A stretch of DNA of 64,000 nt from Phycisphaeraceae bacterium (GTDB lineage Bacteria; Planctomycetota; Phycisphaerae; Phycisphaerales; UBA1924), in NCBI GenBank assembly GCA_019636495.1, contig JAHBXL010000004.1, positions 186,001 to 250,000 on the forward strand, given 5' to 3'. The notes beneath the pieces were generated by a model. The model did no database searches and was not told the DNA's origin. It saw only the letters and a list, made by a program, of their open reading frames with translations. Of the stretch, positions 31,428 to 40,232 are shown piece by piece. Each line of letters begins with the position of its first letter. Within the stretch, counting starts at the first letter, position 1. The position numbers and the translations under genes are program-made.

Positions 31428-31509
31428 CGGCCGCGGATTGTCGCGGATGGATGCGGATTGGAAGGAGGAGGAAGGGCCGCAGATCAATGCAGATGAACGC
31501 GGATCAGGC
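31428..31509 (+). repeat. CGGAT / CGCAGATGAACGC repeat cluster
   Basis: The spacer upstream of the DUF2007-like gene holds GCCGCAGATCAATGCAGATG-AACGCGGATCAGG (31477-31509), preceded by three related CGCGGAT/TGCGGAT copies (31434-31459). It is the same dispersed family as at 47051-47071 and, inverted, 19831-19865. The rest of 31331-31592 is purine-rich on the plus strand and holds no gene I can support. Confidence 0.65.
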
Positions 31510-31592
31510 GGGTGGAAGTGGAGTCGCGGGTGCGTATCTGGAGGTGGTCCCGCACTCCGGGCACGGGGTGCCAGCGGGCCGGAGCGACGCGC

Positions 31593-32918
31593 TCAGCCCG
31601 CGCCGACCTTCTGCCCGGTCGCCCGCGTTCGCACGTTGTCGAGCACGTTCATGAAGTTGATGTAACTATCGTACGGAGAGTCGTAGGGCGAAAAGTACTT
31701 GTGCACATCGCCATCGGCCCAGTACTTGGTGCACATGTAGTAGAAGTGATCGCTGGTGGTGAGTTTACGCCAGTCTTCCAGCAGGTAGCCGGCTTCCTTG
31801 AGTTCGAGTTCGGTCTCGGCGGTGGGCGCCTTGGCGTGCGCCGCCTGCGCGGCGTGCAGCCGTTCCTTGATCGGCCGCTCCAGCCGATAGGTCTCCTGCA
31901 ACGCGTTGGATTGCATCGAGTTGCCCAGCCACGCGGTCAGGTCGCGCTCGGTGTCCGCCCAACTGATCATGTGCGGCACGTCATAGACGCCAACGGGCTC
32001 GAACTGCATGAGCGCCTCGGTCGGCGTGTTGAAGTGATTGTGGCCGGGGTTCACATCGAAGATCTTCTCGGGCAGGGCCTCGAGGAACTGGTAGATGCCC
32101 GTGTCGGCCCACTGGTGCTCGCCGAAGGTCTCGTAGTCCATGAAGAGGTTGCAGAGGTAGCCATCGCCGTTGATGTTGTTCACCCACGCGGCGAACTTCT
32201 CGGCCGACAGCGGCCACTCCGCCCAGCCGCGGTTGGAGAAGCGGAAGGCGATGTCGTCGGAGAGGCGGTAGTTCTTCAGCAGCAGGCCGAACGGCTTGCC
32301 GTGCGGGCCCTGCCCCGTGTGCGGCGGGCGATACACATAGTTCGGCGAGCGGTAGCCGAGGATCGGGTCGGTGCCCTCGCAGATCGCGCCCAGGAACCGC
32401 TTCTTCGGGTTCTTCGGGTCCGCGCCGGGCAGGCCCTCATCGGTCATCGAGTGGACGAAGTGTGCCAGGTCGTTGTTGTAGATCAACTCGGTGTTGCGGA
32501 AGACCTTGGGCGTCTGGCCGAAGAGGTCCTGAATCTTCCGCGTGTGCATGTTCACCTGCTCGGTGAACTCCTGCCGCGAGTAGAGAAAACTCAGCGAGTG
32601 GTAGTACGTCTCACCGACGAACTCGCAACAGCCGGTCTCGGCCAGCCGCCTGTAGATGTCGATGACGTCGGGGCAGAACTCCTGCATCTGGTCGAGCACG
32701 ACGCCGGTCATGGCGTAGGCGACCTTGAAGCGGCCCTTGTGGCGCTTGACAAGGTCGAGAATCATCTGCGTCGCGGGGCGGTAGCACTTGTCGGCCACGC
32801 GCTTGCAGATGTCGCCGTTCTTCTGGGTGTCGAAGTAGAAGTGCGAGGAATCGAAGACCGTGTAGCGGTTCAGCCGGAACGGTTGGTGCACCTGAAAGTA
32901 GAAGACGACGGAAGCCAT
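31593..32918 (-). CDS. Glycoside hydrolase family 57 protein
   Basis: 441 residues. The N-terminus VVFYFQVHQPFRLNRY contains the GH57 motif 1 His-Gln-Pro. CCEFVGETYYHSLSFL, FRNTELIYNNDLA (candidate nucleophile Glu) and LFMDYETFGEHQW (candidate acid Asp) correspond to motifs 2-4. The family includes alpha-amylases and 4-alpha-glucanotransferases acting on alpha-glucans such as glycogen. No signal peptide, so cytosolic. Start at MASVVF; TACCCT ends 6 nt upstream (leaderless candidate). An earlier ATG at 32957 lacks similarity. It lies beside a polysaccharide gene cluster. Confidence 0.9.
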   Translation of the reverse strand: MASVVFYFQVHQPFRLNRYTVFDSSHFYFDTQKNGDICKRVADKCYRPATQMILDLVKRHKGRFKVAYAMTGVVLDQMQEFCPDVIDIYRRLAETGCCEFVGETYYHSLSFLYSRQEFTEQVNMHTRKIQDLFGQTPKVFRNTELIYNNDLAHFVHSMTDEGLPGADPKNPKKRFLGAICEGTDPILGYRSPNYVYRPPHTGQGPHGKPFGLLLKNYRLSDDIAFRFSNRGWAEWPLSAEKFAAWVNNINGDGYLCNLFMDYETFGEHQWADTGIYQFLEALPEKIFDVNPGHNHFNTPTEALMQFEPVGVYDVPHMISWADTERDLTAWLGNSMQSNALQETYRLERPIKERLHAAQAAHAKAPTAETELELKEAGYLLEDWRKLTTSDHFYYMCTKYWADGDVHKYFSPYDSPYDSYINFMNVLDNVRTRATGQKVGAG

Positions 32919-32924
32919 GCCGGG

Positions 32925-32930
32925 AGGGTA
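32925..32930 (-). promoter_or_regulatory. Putative -10 box for a leaderless mRNA
   Basis: Leftward TACCCT (32930-32925) ends 6 nt before the GH57 ATG at 32918, with no Shine-Dalgarno in between. Confidence 0.35.
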
Positions 32931-32999
32931 GGACGCGCCATCCCTCATCCGCACCACGCGCCCCGGCCGGCTCGGAGACCCCCGTTCTTGCGCCTCCCG

Positions 33000-33866
33000 T
33001 CATCGCTCCTCGCCCGGCGGGGGCATGAGGCCGGCCTGGATGCGCGCCAGTTTGTCGCGATAGAGCAACTCGATCATGTACTCGTAGGCCATCATCATGG
33101 TGGCCATGTGCAGGCCCGCGCGGCGGTCGAGAAAGCCCAGCCGCAGGAGGTACATGTACATGAACCGCAGGATGGGCTTGAGCGGTGTTCGCGGCCAGAT
33201 TTCGCGGCGGAGATACTGGCGGTACTTCAGCGTCTTGCGGAAGAGCCGCTCGGCCGACGCGCCCGCCTCCTGCCCGAACTTCAGTTTCACCCACTCGTCG
33301 CTTTCGAGGTCGGCGTAGCGGATGTGCTTGCGGATCCACTCGTGGATGCTCTCGGAGCGGATGTGCAGCATCTCGTTCTTGAGGTACTCGGTCGGCCCGT
33401 CGCACACCATGTGCTCGTGCACGGAGCGGTCCTCGTAGCGGCACTTGCCGCGGCGGAAGAAGCGCAGGTTCCACGATGGGTAAAGCCCGCCGTGCCGGAT
33501 AGCGCGGCCCATGAAGATGACGACGCGATTGACAAAGTAGCCATCGGCGGCGCGCGGATCGTCGATCACGCGCTCGAGTTCCTCGCGCAGCACGGGGGTG
33601 ATACGCTCGTCGGCATCAAGGATGAAGACCCACTCGCCCTTGAAGGGCAGGTTGTCGAGGCCCCAGTTCTTCTGGCGGGCATAGCCCTCGAAAGCGTGTT
33701 CCACCACGGTTGCGCCCGCCGCGCGGGCGATTTCCTGGGTGCCGTCGGTGCTGTTCGAGTCGAGCACGAACACGGGCCCGACCTTGCTGGCGTTCTCAAC
33801 CGTGTCCTTGATGACCGCGGCCTCGTTGAGCGTGGGAATGAGGATCTCGATGCGCGGGTTGCTCAT
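33000..33866 (-). CDS. Glycosyltransferase family 2
   Basis: 288 residues, GT-A fold. IEILIPTLNEAAVIKDTVENA, VFVLDSNSTDGTQEIA and WVFILDADERITPVL (DxD-like DAD) are typical of GT2 enzymes of the KdtX/WaaE type. The C-terminus has a membrane-associating segment (LKPILRFMYMYLLRLGFLDRRAGL). It probably adds a sugar to a lipid-linked glycan (inference). The ATG at 33866 overlaps the stop of the paralogous GT2 gene upstream by 4 bp. Confidence 0.87.
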   Translation of the reverse strand: MSNPRIEILIPTLNEAAVIKDTVENASKVGPVFVLDSNSTDGTQEIARAAGATVVEHAFEGYARQKNWGLDNLPFKGEWVFILDADERITPVLREELERVIDDPRAADGYFVNRVVIFMGRAIRHGGLYPSWNLRFFRRGKCRYEDRSVHEHMVCDGPTEYLKNEMLHIRSESIHEWIRKHIRYADLESDEWVKLKFGQEAGASAERLFRKTLKYRQYLRREIWPRTPLKPILRFMYMYLLRLGFLDRRAGLHMATMMMAYEYMIELLYRDKLARIQAGLMPPPGEER

Positions 33867-34915
33867 GCGGCGCTCCCCCTGGATGCACCGGGGCGTTCGG
33901 GCCTCTCGGCGAGGAGTTTCCCGACGAGGCGGTTGTTGAGTTCGGTCCAAGGAATCGCGGTCTCCTTGATTTTGAGTTCGGTCCAGTATTCGTAGACGCT
34001 GATCATGGCGCAGTAGTGGAAGCCCGCCGCGCCGTCGAGGATTCCGCCGCGGAGTATGTAGTTGTAGAGGAAGCGCCACGCCGCGCGTCCCTTCATGAAG
34101 TAACTGAAGTTCTTCCAGGCGCGTCGGCGTGCCGTGGAATCTCCGCTGAACAACTGGCGCATCCGGGGCTTGCCGTGTCCGCGGATCATCATGGCCTCGC
34201 GCCCCTCGCGCGAGGAGTAGTCGTTGTGCTTATAGAACCACTCCAGCAGGCCCTTGCTGAAGTTGAAGTGTGTGTAGGGCTGCACGAGCGTGCCGATCTC
34301 GCCGTGGCAGTCCTCGCGCTGGCCGTGGCCGAAGTCGACGAACCGGCACTGCCCGAAGCGGAACAGGCGCACCTGATAGGACGGGTATCCGCCCGAGTAC
34401 TTCAGCCAGCGGCCGAAGAGCATCATCTTGCTGGGGCAGAGGTACGCGGCCTTCGCGCTGCGCGAGCCATCGGTGCCGAGTTCCCTGAGCATCTCCTCGA
34501 CCAGTTCTCGCGTGAAACGCTCGTCGGCATCGAGGTGGAAGTGCCAGGGATACTTGCACGGCACGTGGTCGATGGCCCAGTTGCGCTGGTCGCCGAAACT
34601 CCTGAACGGGTGCACCGTCACCTTCGCGCCCAGCGACTCGGCGATCTCGCGGGTGCGGTCGGTCGAGCCGGAATCCAGCACGTGCACATCGTCGCACCAC
34701 CCGCACGAGAGGATGCAGTCTCGGATGTTGGCTTCTTCGTTGAATGTCAGAATCACGACGCTGACCGGGGCGTGCGGCCAGCCCTCGGTGCTCAACGGGC
34801 CCTGCCCGGCGGTGCCCTGCCAAACGCGTGTCGAGCGCGCCGGCACGGCGCCCGGCTCGGCCGCCGGGACCGCGGGCGCATCGGCCTCGATGGTCGCGCC
34901 CACGCGTTCAGACAT
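33863..34915 (-). CDS. Glycosyltransferase family 2 (paralogue)
   Basis: 350 residues. A 50-residue Ala/Pro-rich N-terminus precedes VSVVILTFNEEANIRDCILSC, VHVLDSGSTDRTREIAESLGA and WHFHLDADERFT (DAD). C-terminal similarity to the next gene (FLYNYILRGGILDGAAGFHY versus FMYMYLLRLGFLDRRAGLHM) shows they are paralogues. It overlaps the upstream methyltransferase by 8 bp and the downstream GT2 by 4 bp, one operon. Substrate unknown; lipid-A core or exopolysaccharide glycan assembly is likely. Confidence 0.87.
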   Translation of the reverse strand: MSERVGATIEADAPAVPAAEPGAVPARSTRVWQGTAGQGPLSTEGWPHAPVSVVILTFNEEANIRDCILSCGWCDDVHVLDSGSTDRTREIAESLGAKVTVHPFRSFGDQRNWAIDHVPCKYPWHFHLDADERFTRELVEEMLRELGTDGSRSAKAAYLCPSKMMLFGRWLKYSGGYPSYQVRLFRFGQCRFVDFGHGQREDCHGEIGTLVQPYTHFNFSKGLLEWFYKHNDYSSREGREAMMIRGHGKPRMRQLFSGDSTARRRAWKNFSYFMKGRAAWRFLYNYILRGGILDGAAGFHYCAMISVYEYWTELKIKETAIPWTELNNRLVGKLLAERPERPGASRGSAA

Positions 34916-35546
34916 CGTGCGCCTTTCTGCTGACGACAAAGTGTGACATCCACAGCGGCCAGAATCGCCCGAAGCCGGTCCACACCTCGGGCGCGAATCC
35001 GAACTTCCGCAGGCACATGTCGAGGCCGGGTTTGTCGAAGAAGCGGATGTGCTGGCCGAGCGGGTCGAAATGTCGCGAGAACTTCGACATCGCGATGACG
35101 ATGTTCTTGGCCACGCCGTGGTATGGCGTCGTCAGCACCAGCACGCCCCGCGGCTTGAGCAACCGGTTGATCGACCGCAGGTAGCCCTCGACGTCGAACA
35201 GGTGCTCGATCACCTCGCTGGAAAAAACCGCGTCGAACGCGCCCGCACGCGCCGGCAGGAGCGTCTGCACTTCGCCCACGTGGTAGGCCGGCCCCGGGTG
35301 GTTCCGCCGCGCATACTCGACCGCATTCGCGCTGATGTCGATGCCCTCCGCCTCGTACCCCAGTTCCTTGAAGAAGCCGCTGAACTCGCCGCAGCCGCAG
35401 CCCAGATCCAGCACCCGTGCGCCGGTCGCGATGCCCGCGGCGGGCAGGTGCCTGCGGAGCAACGCCATGCGCAGCGGCGTTGTCCGGTCGTTGTAGAGTT
35501 CCGGCCGGCTCCACGACTTGTCGTAATACTCGGCGATGTCCGTCAC
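34908..35546 (-). CDS. Class I SAM-dependent methyltransferase
   Basis: 212 residues from a GTG at 35546 with GGAGAGG 10 nt upstream. Motif I is ARVLDLGCGCGEFSGFFKELG, the acidic end of beta-2 is AEGIDIS, and FDAVFSSEVIEHLFDVEGYLRSINRLLKPRG is the UbiG/Methyltransf_11-type motif. It probably modifies a sugar or lipid in the glycan pathway of the two GT2 genes that follow in the operon. Divergent from the acyltransferase gene at 35745. Confidence 0.87.
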   Translation of the reverse strand: MTDIAEYYDKSWSRPELYNDRTTPLRMALLRRHLPAAGIATGARVLDLGCGCGEFSGFFKELGYEAEGIDISANAVEYARRNHPGPAYHVGEVQTLLPARAGAFDAVFSSEVIEHLFDVEGYLRSINRLLKPRGVLVLTTPYHGVAKNIVIAMSKFSRHFDPLGQHIRFFDKPGLDMCLRKFGFAPEVWTGFGRFWPLWMSHFVVSRKAHDV

Positions 35547-35744
35547 GCGCTCGCCCTCTCCGGCCCGCGGCCGACGCCCGCCCCCGCGGCCCCCCTTCGC
35601 CCCCTCGGCCGCCTCCCTCCGCCATTACGCACACCGGCCCTGCTTTGCTCGTACCAATCACCGCTCCGCAACGGCAACCCCCGCCGACGGCCGATGATAG
35701 GGAACCGCCCCGACGCCCCCCGCCCGCCGCGGAGTGCGAACACC

Positions 35745-36350
35745 ATGACCGAATCGTCCCCCACCACGCCCGTCGAATCTCCCGCACAGTCGGACGGCGC
35801 GACGGCGCGCGGGCCCGACCCGGTGCACGTCAGCCCGTGGACTCGCGGCGAGCAGATCAAGCGGCAACTCTGGTACGTCGTGCAGGCCACGCTCTTCCGC
35901 TTCTCCCTTCACAACGCCTACCGCTGGCGGGCGTTCCTGCTCAGGCTGTTCGGCGCGCGGCTCGAACCCAACGTCCGAATCCGCGCCTCCGCGCGCATCG
36001 AGGTCCCATGGAACCTCTCCATCGGCTCAAACTCCTCGATCGGTGACTTCGCGATCGTCTACTGCCTCGGTCCGATCACCATCGGGCGAAACTCCTCGGT
36101 CTCGCAGTATGCGCACCTGTGCGCAGGGACCCACGAGACCAACACCCGGCGCATGCTCCTGCTTCGCCCCCCTATCACAATCGGCGACTTTGTGTGGATC
36201 GCGACCGACGTGTTTGTCGGGCCCGGCGTGACAATCGGCGACCGCACGCTCGTCGGGGCGCGCTCGAACGTCTTCTCGGACCTTCCCCCGGGCGTGGTCG
36301 CCGTGGGCTCGCCGGCGCGGCCGATCCGCCCGCGCGAGTTTGTGGACTGA
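35745..36350 (+). CDS. WcaF-type hexapeptide-repeat acyltransferase
   Basis: 201 residues. The C-terminal half is a left-handed beta-helix of hexapeptide repeats (VRIRASARIEVPWNLSIGSN, IGDFAIV, ITIGRNSSV, ITIGDFVWIATDVFVGPGVTIGDRTLVGARS), with the cofactor/active-site His in CAGTHETNTR. Such enzymes O-acetylate exopolysaccharide sugars. The N-terminal 35 residues are low-complexity; an in-frame ATG at 35694 gives a longer version. A GT4 gene follows 94 bp on. Confidence 0.85.
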   Translation: MTESSPTTPVESPAQSDGATARGPDPVHVSPWTRGEQIKRQLWYVVQATLFRFSLHNAYRWRAFLLRLFGARLEPNVRIRASARIEVPWNLSIGSNSSIGDFAIVYCLGPITIGRNSSVSQYAHLCAGTHETNTRRMLLLRPPITIGDFVWIATDVFVGPGVTIGDRTLVGARSNVFSDLPPGVVAVGSPARPIRPREFVD

Positions 36351-36444
36351 CTCCGTTCTGGTGGCCCCTCACTCCGTGCCGGGCGAAGTTCGCTGATCGC
36401 TGTTTCGAACACCCACGCCGCGCTCCGAGCCTCGTGGCTTGAAC

Positions 36445-37626
36445 ATGATCCGAGTCCTGCACCTCATCCAGTCCGTCAACGCGCAGGCCGGCGGCACCGC
36501 CACGGCGTTCCTCGGCTTGCTCGATGCGCTGCGCGAGCACTCGCAGGTGCACGTCCTTGCCGTCTCGACGCCCCCGCCCGAAGGGGACCCGGCGTGGGCG
36601 ACCATTCGCGCCGACCGCCGCGCCCGAGGCGAATCCGCCTGGACACTCGTGAAAGGTCAGGGGCGATTGCTGTGGCCGGGGCCGCTTGGGAACGCCGCGC
36701 GGCATCTGCTGCTGAGCAACAAGGCGGACCTCCTGCACATCCACGGACTCTGGTCGCCCGACCTGCTGGGCGCGGCCCAGGCGGCGCAGGCCGAACGCGT
36801 GCGGTATGTCTGGCAGCCGCACGGCATGCTGGTGCGCGCTGCGCTCGACCAGAAGAAACTCAAGAAGCGGGTCTTCATGGCGCTGGGCATGCGCGCTGCG
36901 CTCGAGCGCGCCGCGGCGATCGTGTACTGCTCGACCGATGAGCGGTCGCGCTCGATCCCGCCTGCGGGCTATCCCGCGGCGGATCAGCACGTCATCCCGC
37001 TGCCGCTGCACCTGCCGGTCGGCCTTCCGTCGCGAGCGCAGATGCGCGCCGAGGCCCGCAGACGGTTCGACATCCCCGCCGATGCGCCCACGGTCGTATT
37101 CATGGGCCGGCTGCATCACGTCAAGCGTCTCGAACTCGCCTTCGAGGCGGTCGGGCGCGCCTCGCGCACGCTGCCGAACCTCCACCTCCTCCTGCTCGGC
37201 GAGGGCGAGGCGGACTACGCCGCCCACCTCCGCGCGCTGGCGGAAAGCCTCGGCATCGCGCAACGCGTGCGCTTCGCGGGATTCATCTCCGGCGATGACA
37301 AGTGGCCCGCGCTCGCCGCGGCGGACATTCTCACGCTCAACTCCAAGCACGAGAACTTTGGCTTTGTCGCGGTCGAGGCCCTGTGCGTCGGCACGGTCCC
37401 CGTGCTGACCGACAACCTCGCCCTTGCGCCGGAACTGGCGGGCGTTGGCGGTGGGTTTTCCTGCGGACAGACCCCCGATGACCTCGCCGCGGCGTACATC
37501 GAGGCCCTGCGCGCTTCGCCGCGCGACGACGTGGTCGCCCGCGGCATGGCGTGGGTGCGCGAGCATCTCTCCGCCGCGGCGGTGGCGGGGTCGCTGGAGG
37601 GGCTGTACCGGCGTCTGCTCGATTGA
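36445..37626 (+). CDS. Glycosyltransferase family 4
   Basis: 393 residues, GT-B fold. N-terminal RVLHLIQSVNAQAGGTATAF is the acceptor-domain opening of GT4 enzymes; the donor domain has VVFMGRLHHVKRLELAFEA, LLLLGEGEADY and SKHENFGFVAVEALCVGTVPVLTDN (E-x7-E motif). Probable role is exopolysaccharide assembly with the adjacent WcaF-type acyltransferase. Start ATG at 36445 was preferred to a TTG two codons earlier. BamA gene follows after 47 bp. Confidence 0.9.
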   Translation: MIRVLHLIQSVNAQAGGTATAFLGLLDALREHSQVHVLAVSTPPPEGDPAWATIRADRRARGESAWTLVKGQGRLLWPGPLGNAARHLLLSNKADLLHIHGLWSPDLLGAAQAAQAERVRYVWQPHGMLVRAALDQKKLKKRVFMALGMRAALERAAAIVYCSTDERSRSIPPAGYPAADQHVIPLPLHLPVGLPSRAQMRAEARRRFDIPADAPTVVFMGRLHHVKRLELAFEAVGRASRTLPNLHLLLLGEGEADYAAHLRALAESLGIAQRVRFAGFISGDDKWPALAAADILTLNSKHENFGFVAVEALCVGTVPVLTDNLALAPELAGVGGGFSCGQTPDDLAAAYIEALRASPRDDVVARGMAWVREHLSAAAVAGSLEGLYRRLLD

Positions 37627-37673
37627 GCGGGCCGGGTTTGTGTTCCGGGCGCAGGGCAGATATCTTCCCGGGC

Positions 37674-40199
37674 TTGAACCCGCGGCCGATTGTCCATCCC
37701 GTCTCCGCCGGAACGCGTGTCGCGCGCCTGCTGGTCGCGTGCGCGGGCGCGGCGATCGCGTACGGCGTGCAGGCACAGCCGCTTGCGCCGGCCAGGCCCG
37801 CTCCCGCGCAGCCGGCGGATGCTCTTGCGCCGCGGCCGGCCCCGCCCGGCGCGAACGCGGACGACTCCATCATCCCGCACCAGGACCGTCCGATCCGCGA
37901 GATCCGTCTGGTGGGCCTGCCGGAGCGCGACGAACGTCTTGTGAGGAACCAGGTCCGCGCCCGCGCCGGCACGCCGCTGTCGGCCGAGGTGGTGCGGGCC
38001 GACATTCACCGGCTGAACGCGCTGGGGCGCTTCAAACGTCTGCAGGCCAAGGCCCAGCCGTATGACGACGGGTCGGTCGCGCTGATCTACGAGTTCGAGC
38101 CCGCGCCGATCATCGAGGACGTGCAGGCGGTCGGCAATCGCCAGATCTCCGATACCGAACTTTCCTCGACGATCTTCTTTCTCAAGGGCACGCCTGTTGA
38201 TGAGTACCAACTCGGCAGCGCCAAGGCCCGCATCCTGCGGCTGTATCGCGACAAGGGCTACTACAACGCCGACGTCACCATCGACCAGGGCGAACTCGAC
38301 CGAAACGGCATCGTCCTGTTCAAGATCACCGAGGGCGAACGGCTCCGCGTGACCGAGATCCGCTTTGAGGGCGCGGCGTCGTTCTCGCGGTCCGAACTCA
38401 TGTCCGTCGTCAAGACCCGCACCGCCGGCATTCTCGAATCCGGCCCCGTCGACCAGGACGTGCTCGACCTCGACATCGCCGCGATCATCGACTTCTACAA
38501 GGACCGCGGGTACCTCGACGTGCAGGCCGACCGTCAACTGGTGTTCTCGCCCAACGGCCGCGAGGCGGTTGTGAAGTTCCTGATCCGGGAGGGGCCGGTG
38601 TACACGCTGCGGAGCGTCAAGGTCCGCGCGCTCGTCGGCGGCGCGCCAGCGCCCGACGACTCGTCGTTGACGGTCTTCACCACCGAGCAGGTCGCCGGGC
38701 TGCTGTCGATCAAACCCGGCGACGCCTACAGCGCGGACAAACTCCGCAAATCGCTCCACGCGCTCCGCAACGCCTACACCCTCCAGGGATATGTCGATGC
38801 GAACATCGCCAACCGCGAACTGCGCGACCCCGACAAGCCCGAGGTGGACCTGGTGGTGTTCGTCAGCGAGGGGCGACGGTTCTTCACCGGCCTTGTCCGC
38901 CCCGCGGGCAACAGCATCTCGCAGAAGAAGGTCATCCTCCGAGACGTGGACCAGTTGCCCGACCGCCCGCTGCGGCTCTCATACGACCGCGTCGGCGATC
39001 GGGTCGTGCTCGACTCCCAGCGACGGATCGAGGAGACGCGGCTCTTCGAGCCGCGGTCGGTGCGGATCACCGTCCAGCCCGAGGATCCGACAAACCCCGG
39101 CTACCGGGACCTGCTGGTTGAAGTCAAGGAAACCAACACCGGCGCGGTCACCTTTGGGGCCGCGGCATCGAGCGACGGCGGCGTGGTCGGCACGTTCGGC
39201 CTGACGCAGCGGAACTTCGATCTCTTTGACTTCCCCGATTCCGTCGGCGAGTTCTTCACCGGGCAGGCCTTCCGCGGCGCGGGGCAGACCTTCGACCTGC
39301 GCCTGGAGCCCGGCACCGAGAGCCAGACCTATCAGATCTCCCTCTCGGACCCGTACCTGTTCGACTCTGATTACTCGGGCTCGGCCTCGGCCTACTTTCG
39401 CAAGCGGGACTACCGCGACTTTGACGAGCGGCGCATCGGCGCGCGCCCGCTGATCGGCCGGCGCTTCGGCGAACGCTGGGTGGCCTCGATCTTCGGCCGC
39501 TTCGAGAACATCGAGATCTCCGACATCGACGACGATGCCATTGTCGACCTGCTCGAAACCGATGGCGAGAACGTGCTGACGGGCGTCGGGTTCCGCCTCG
39601 TCCGCTCAACCGTGGACAGCCGCTTCCGCCCCAGCCGGGGCACTCGATTCAACTTCGAGGTCGAACGCGTCGGCGCCGCCGGCGGAGATTACGAGTTCAC
39701 GAAGATCGCCGCGGATCACAACGTGTTCATCACCGTTGACGAGTCCTTCCTCGGATACAAGACGGTGCTGCAACTCAAGGCCGCTTCGTCGTACATCCCG
39801 GAAGGACAGGACGAGGCGCCGATCTTCGAGCGGTACTTCCTCGGCGGCCGGACCTTCCGCGGCTTCGACAGCCGCACGGTCTCGCCCAAGGGCATCCGGC
39901 AGAGCACCGGCGAACTCACCAACGAGGCCGCGGGCGGCACGTTCATGCTCTTTCTCGGCGCCGAGATCGAGAAGCCGATCTTTGAGGAACTCATTTCCGC
40001 GACCGCGTTCATCGACACCGGCACCGTGGACGAAGAACTCTCGCTGGACAACTACCGCGTGTCGGTCGGCGTTGGTCTGCGGCTCTATGTCCCCTCGCTC
40101 ACCCCCGTGCCGTTTGCCTTCGACTTCGGCTTCCCGCTGATCAAGCGGTTCGGAGATCGCGAGCGGGTGTTCTCTTTCAGTTTCGACATCCCGTTCTGA
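37674..40199 (+). CDS. bamA: Outer-membrane assembly factor BamA (Omp85)
   Basis: 841 residues from a TTG at 37674, the only start that places the signal peptide (RVARLLVACAGAAIAYGVQA-Q) at the N-terminus; the frame is open upstream to 37551 without homology. POTRA-type repeats occupy about residues 70-430 (for example IREIRLVGLPERDERLVRNQV and RVTEIRFEGAASFSRSEL), and the C-terminal D15 barrel runs from about 470 to the aromatic end FSFDIPF. The substrate-exit motif RGF occurs in GGRTFRGFDSRTVSP. It inserts beta-barrel proteins into the outer membrane. Confidence 0.92.
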   Translation: MNPRPIVHPVSAGTRVARLLVACAGAAIAYGVQAQPLAPARPAPAQPADALAPRPAPPGANADDSIIPHQDRPIREIRLVGLPERDERLVRNQVRARAGTPLSAEVVRADIHRLNALGRFKRLQAKAQPYDDGSVALIYEFEPAPIIEDVQAVGNRQISDTELSSTIFFLKGTPVDEYQLGSAKARILRLYRDKGYYNADVTIDQGELDRNGIVLFKITEGERLRVTEIRFEGAASFSRSELMSVVKTRTAGILESGPVDQDVLDLDIAAIIDFYKDRGYLDVQADRQLVFSPNGREAVVKFLIREGPVYTLRSVKVRALVGGAPAPDDSSLTVFTTEQVAGLLSIKPGDAYSADKLRKSLHALRNAYTLQGYVDANIANRELRDPDKPEVDLVVFVSEGRRFFTGLVRPAGNSISQKKVILRDVDQLPDRPLRLSYDRVGDRVVLDSQRRIEETRLFEPRSVRITVQPEDPTNPGYRDLLVEVKETNTGAVTFGAAASSDGGVVGTFGLTQRNFDLFDFPDSVGEFFTGQAFRGAGQTFDLRLEPGTESQTYQISLSDPYLFDSDYSGSASAYFRKRDYRDFDERRIGARPLIGRRFGERWVASIFGRFENIEISDIDDDAIVDLLETDGENVLTGVGFRLVRSTVDSRFRPSRGTRFNFEVERVGAAGGDYEFTKIAADHNVFITVDESFLGYKTVLQLKAASSYIPEGQDEAPIFERYFLGGRTFRGFDSRTVSPKGIRQSTGELTNEAAGGTFMLFLGAEIEKPIFEELISATAFIDTGTVDEELSLDNYRVSVGVGLRLYVPSLTPVPFAFDFGFPLIKRFGDRERVFSFSFDIPF

Positions 40200-40221
40200 G
40201 CCGCGCCGCGCCCGAGCCCTC

Positions 40222-40227
40222 TACGCT
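40222..40227 (+). promoter_or_regulatory. Putative -10 box for a leaderless mRNA
   Basis: TACGCT ends 5 nt before the ATG at 40233; no Shine-Dalgarno lies between. Same pattern as at 5044, 20364, 30792, 32925 and 49267. Confidence 0.35.
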
Positions 40228-40232
40228 CCATC

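Noticed and set aside
31512..33995. An 827-codon plus-strand frame across the GH57 and GT2 genes
   Set aside because: Antisense to two clear genes, crosses their boundary and has no recognisable domain.
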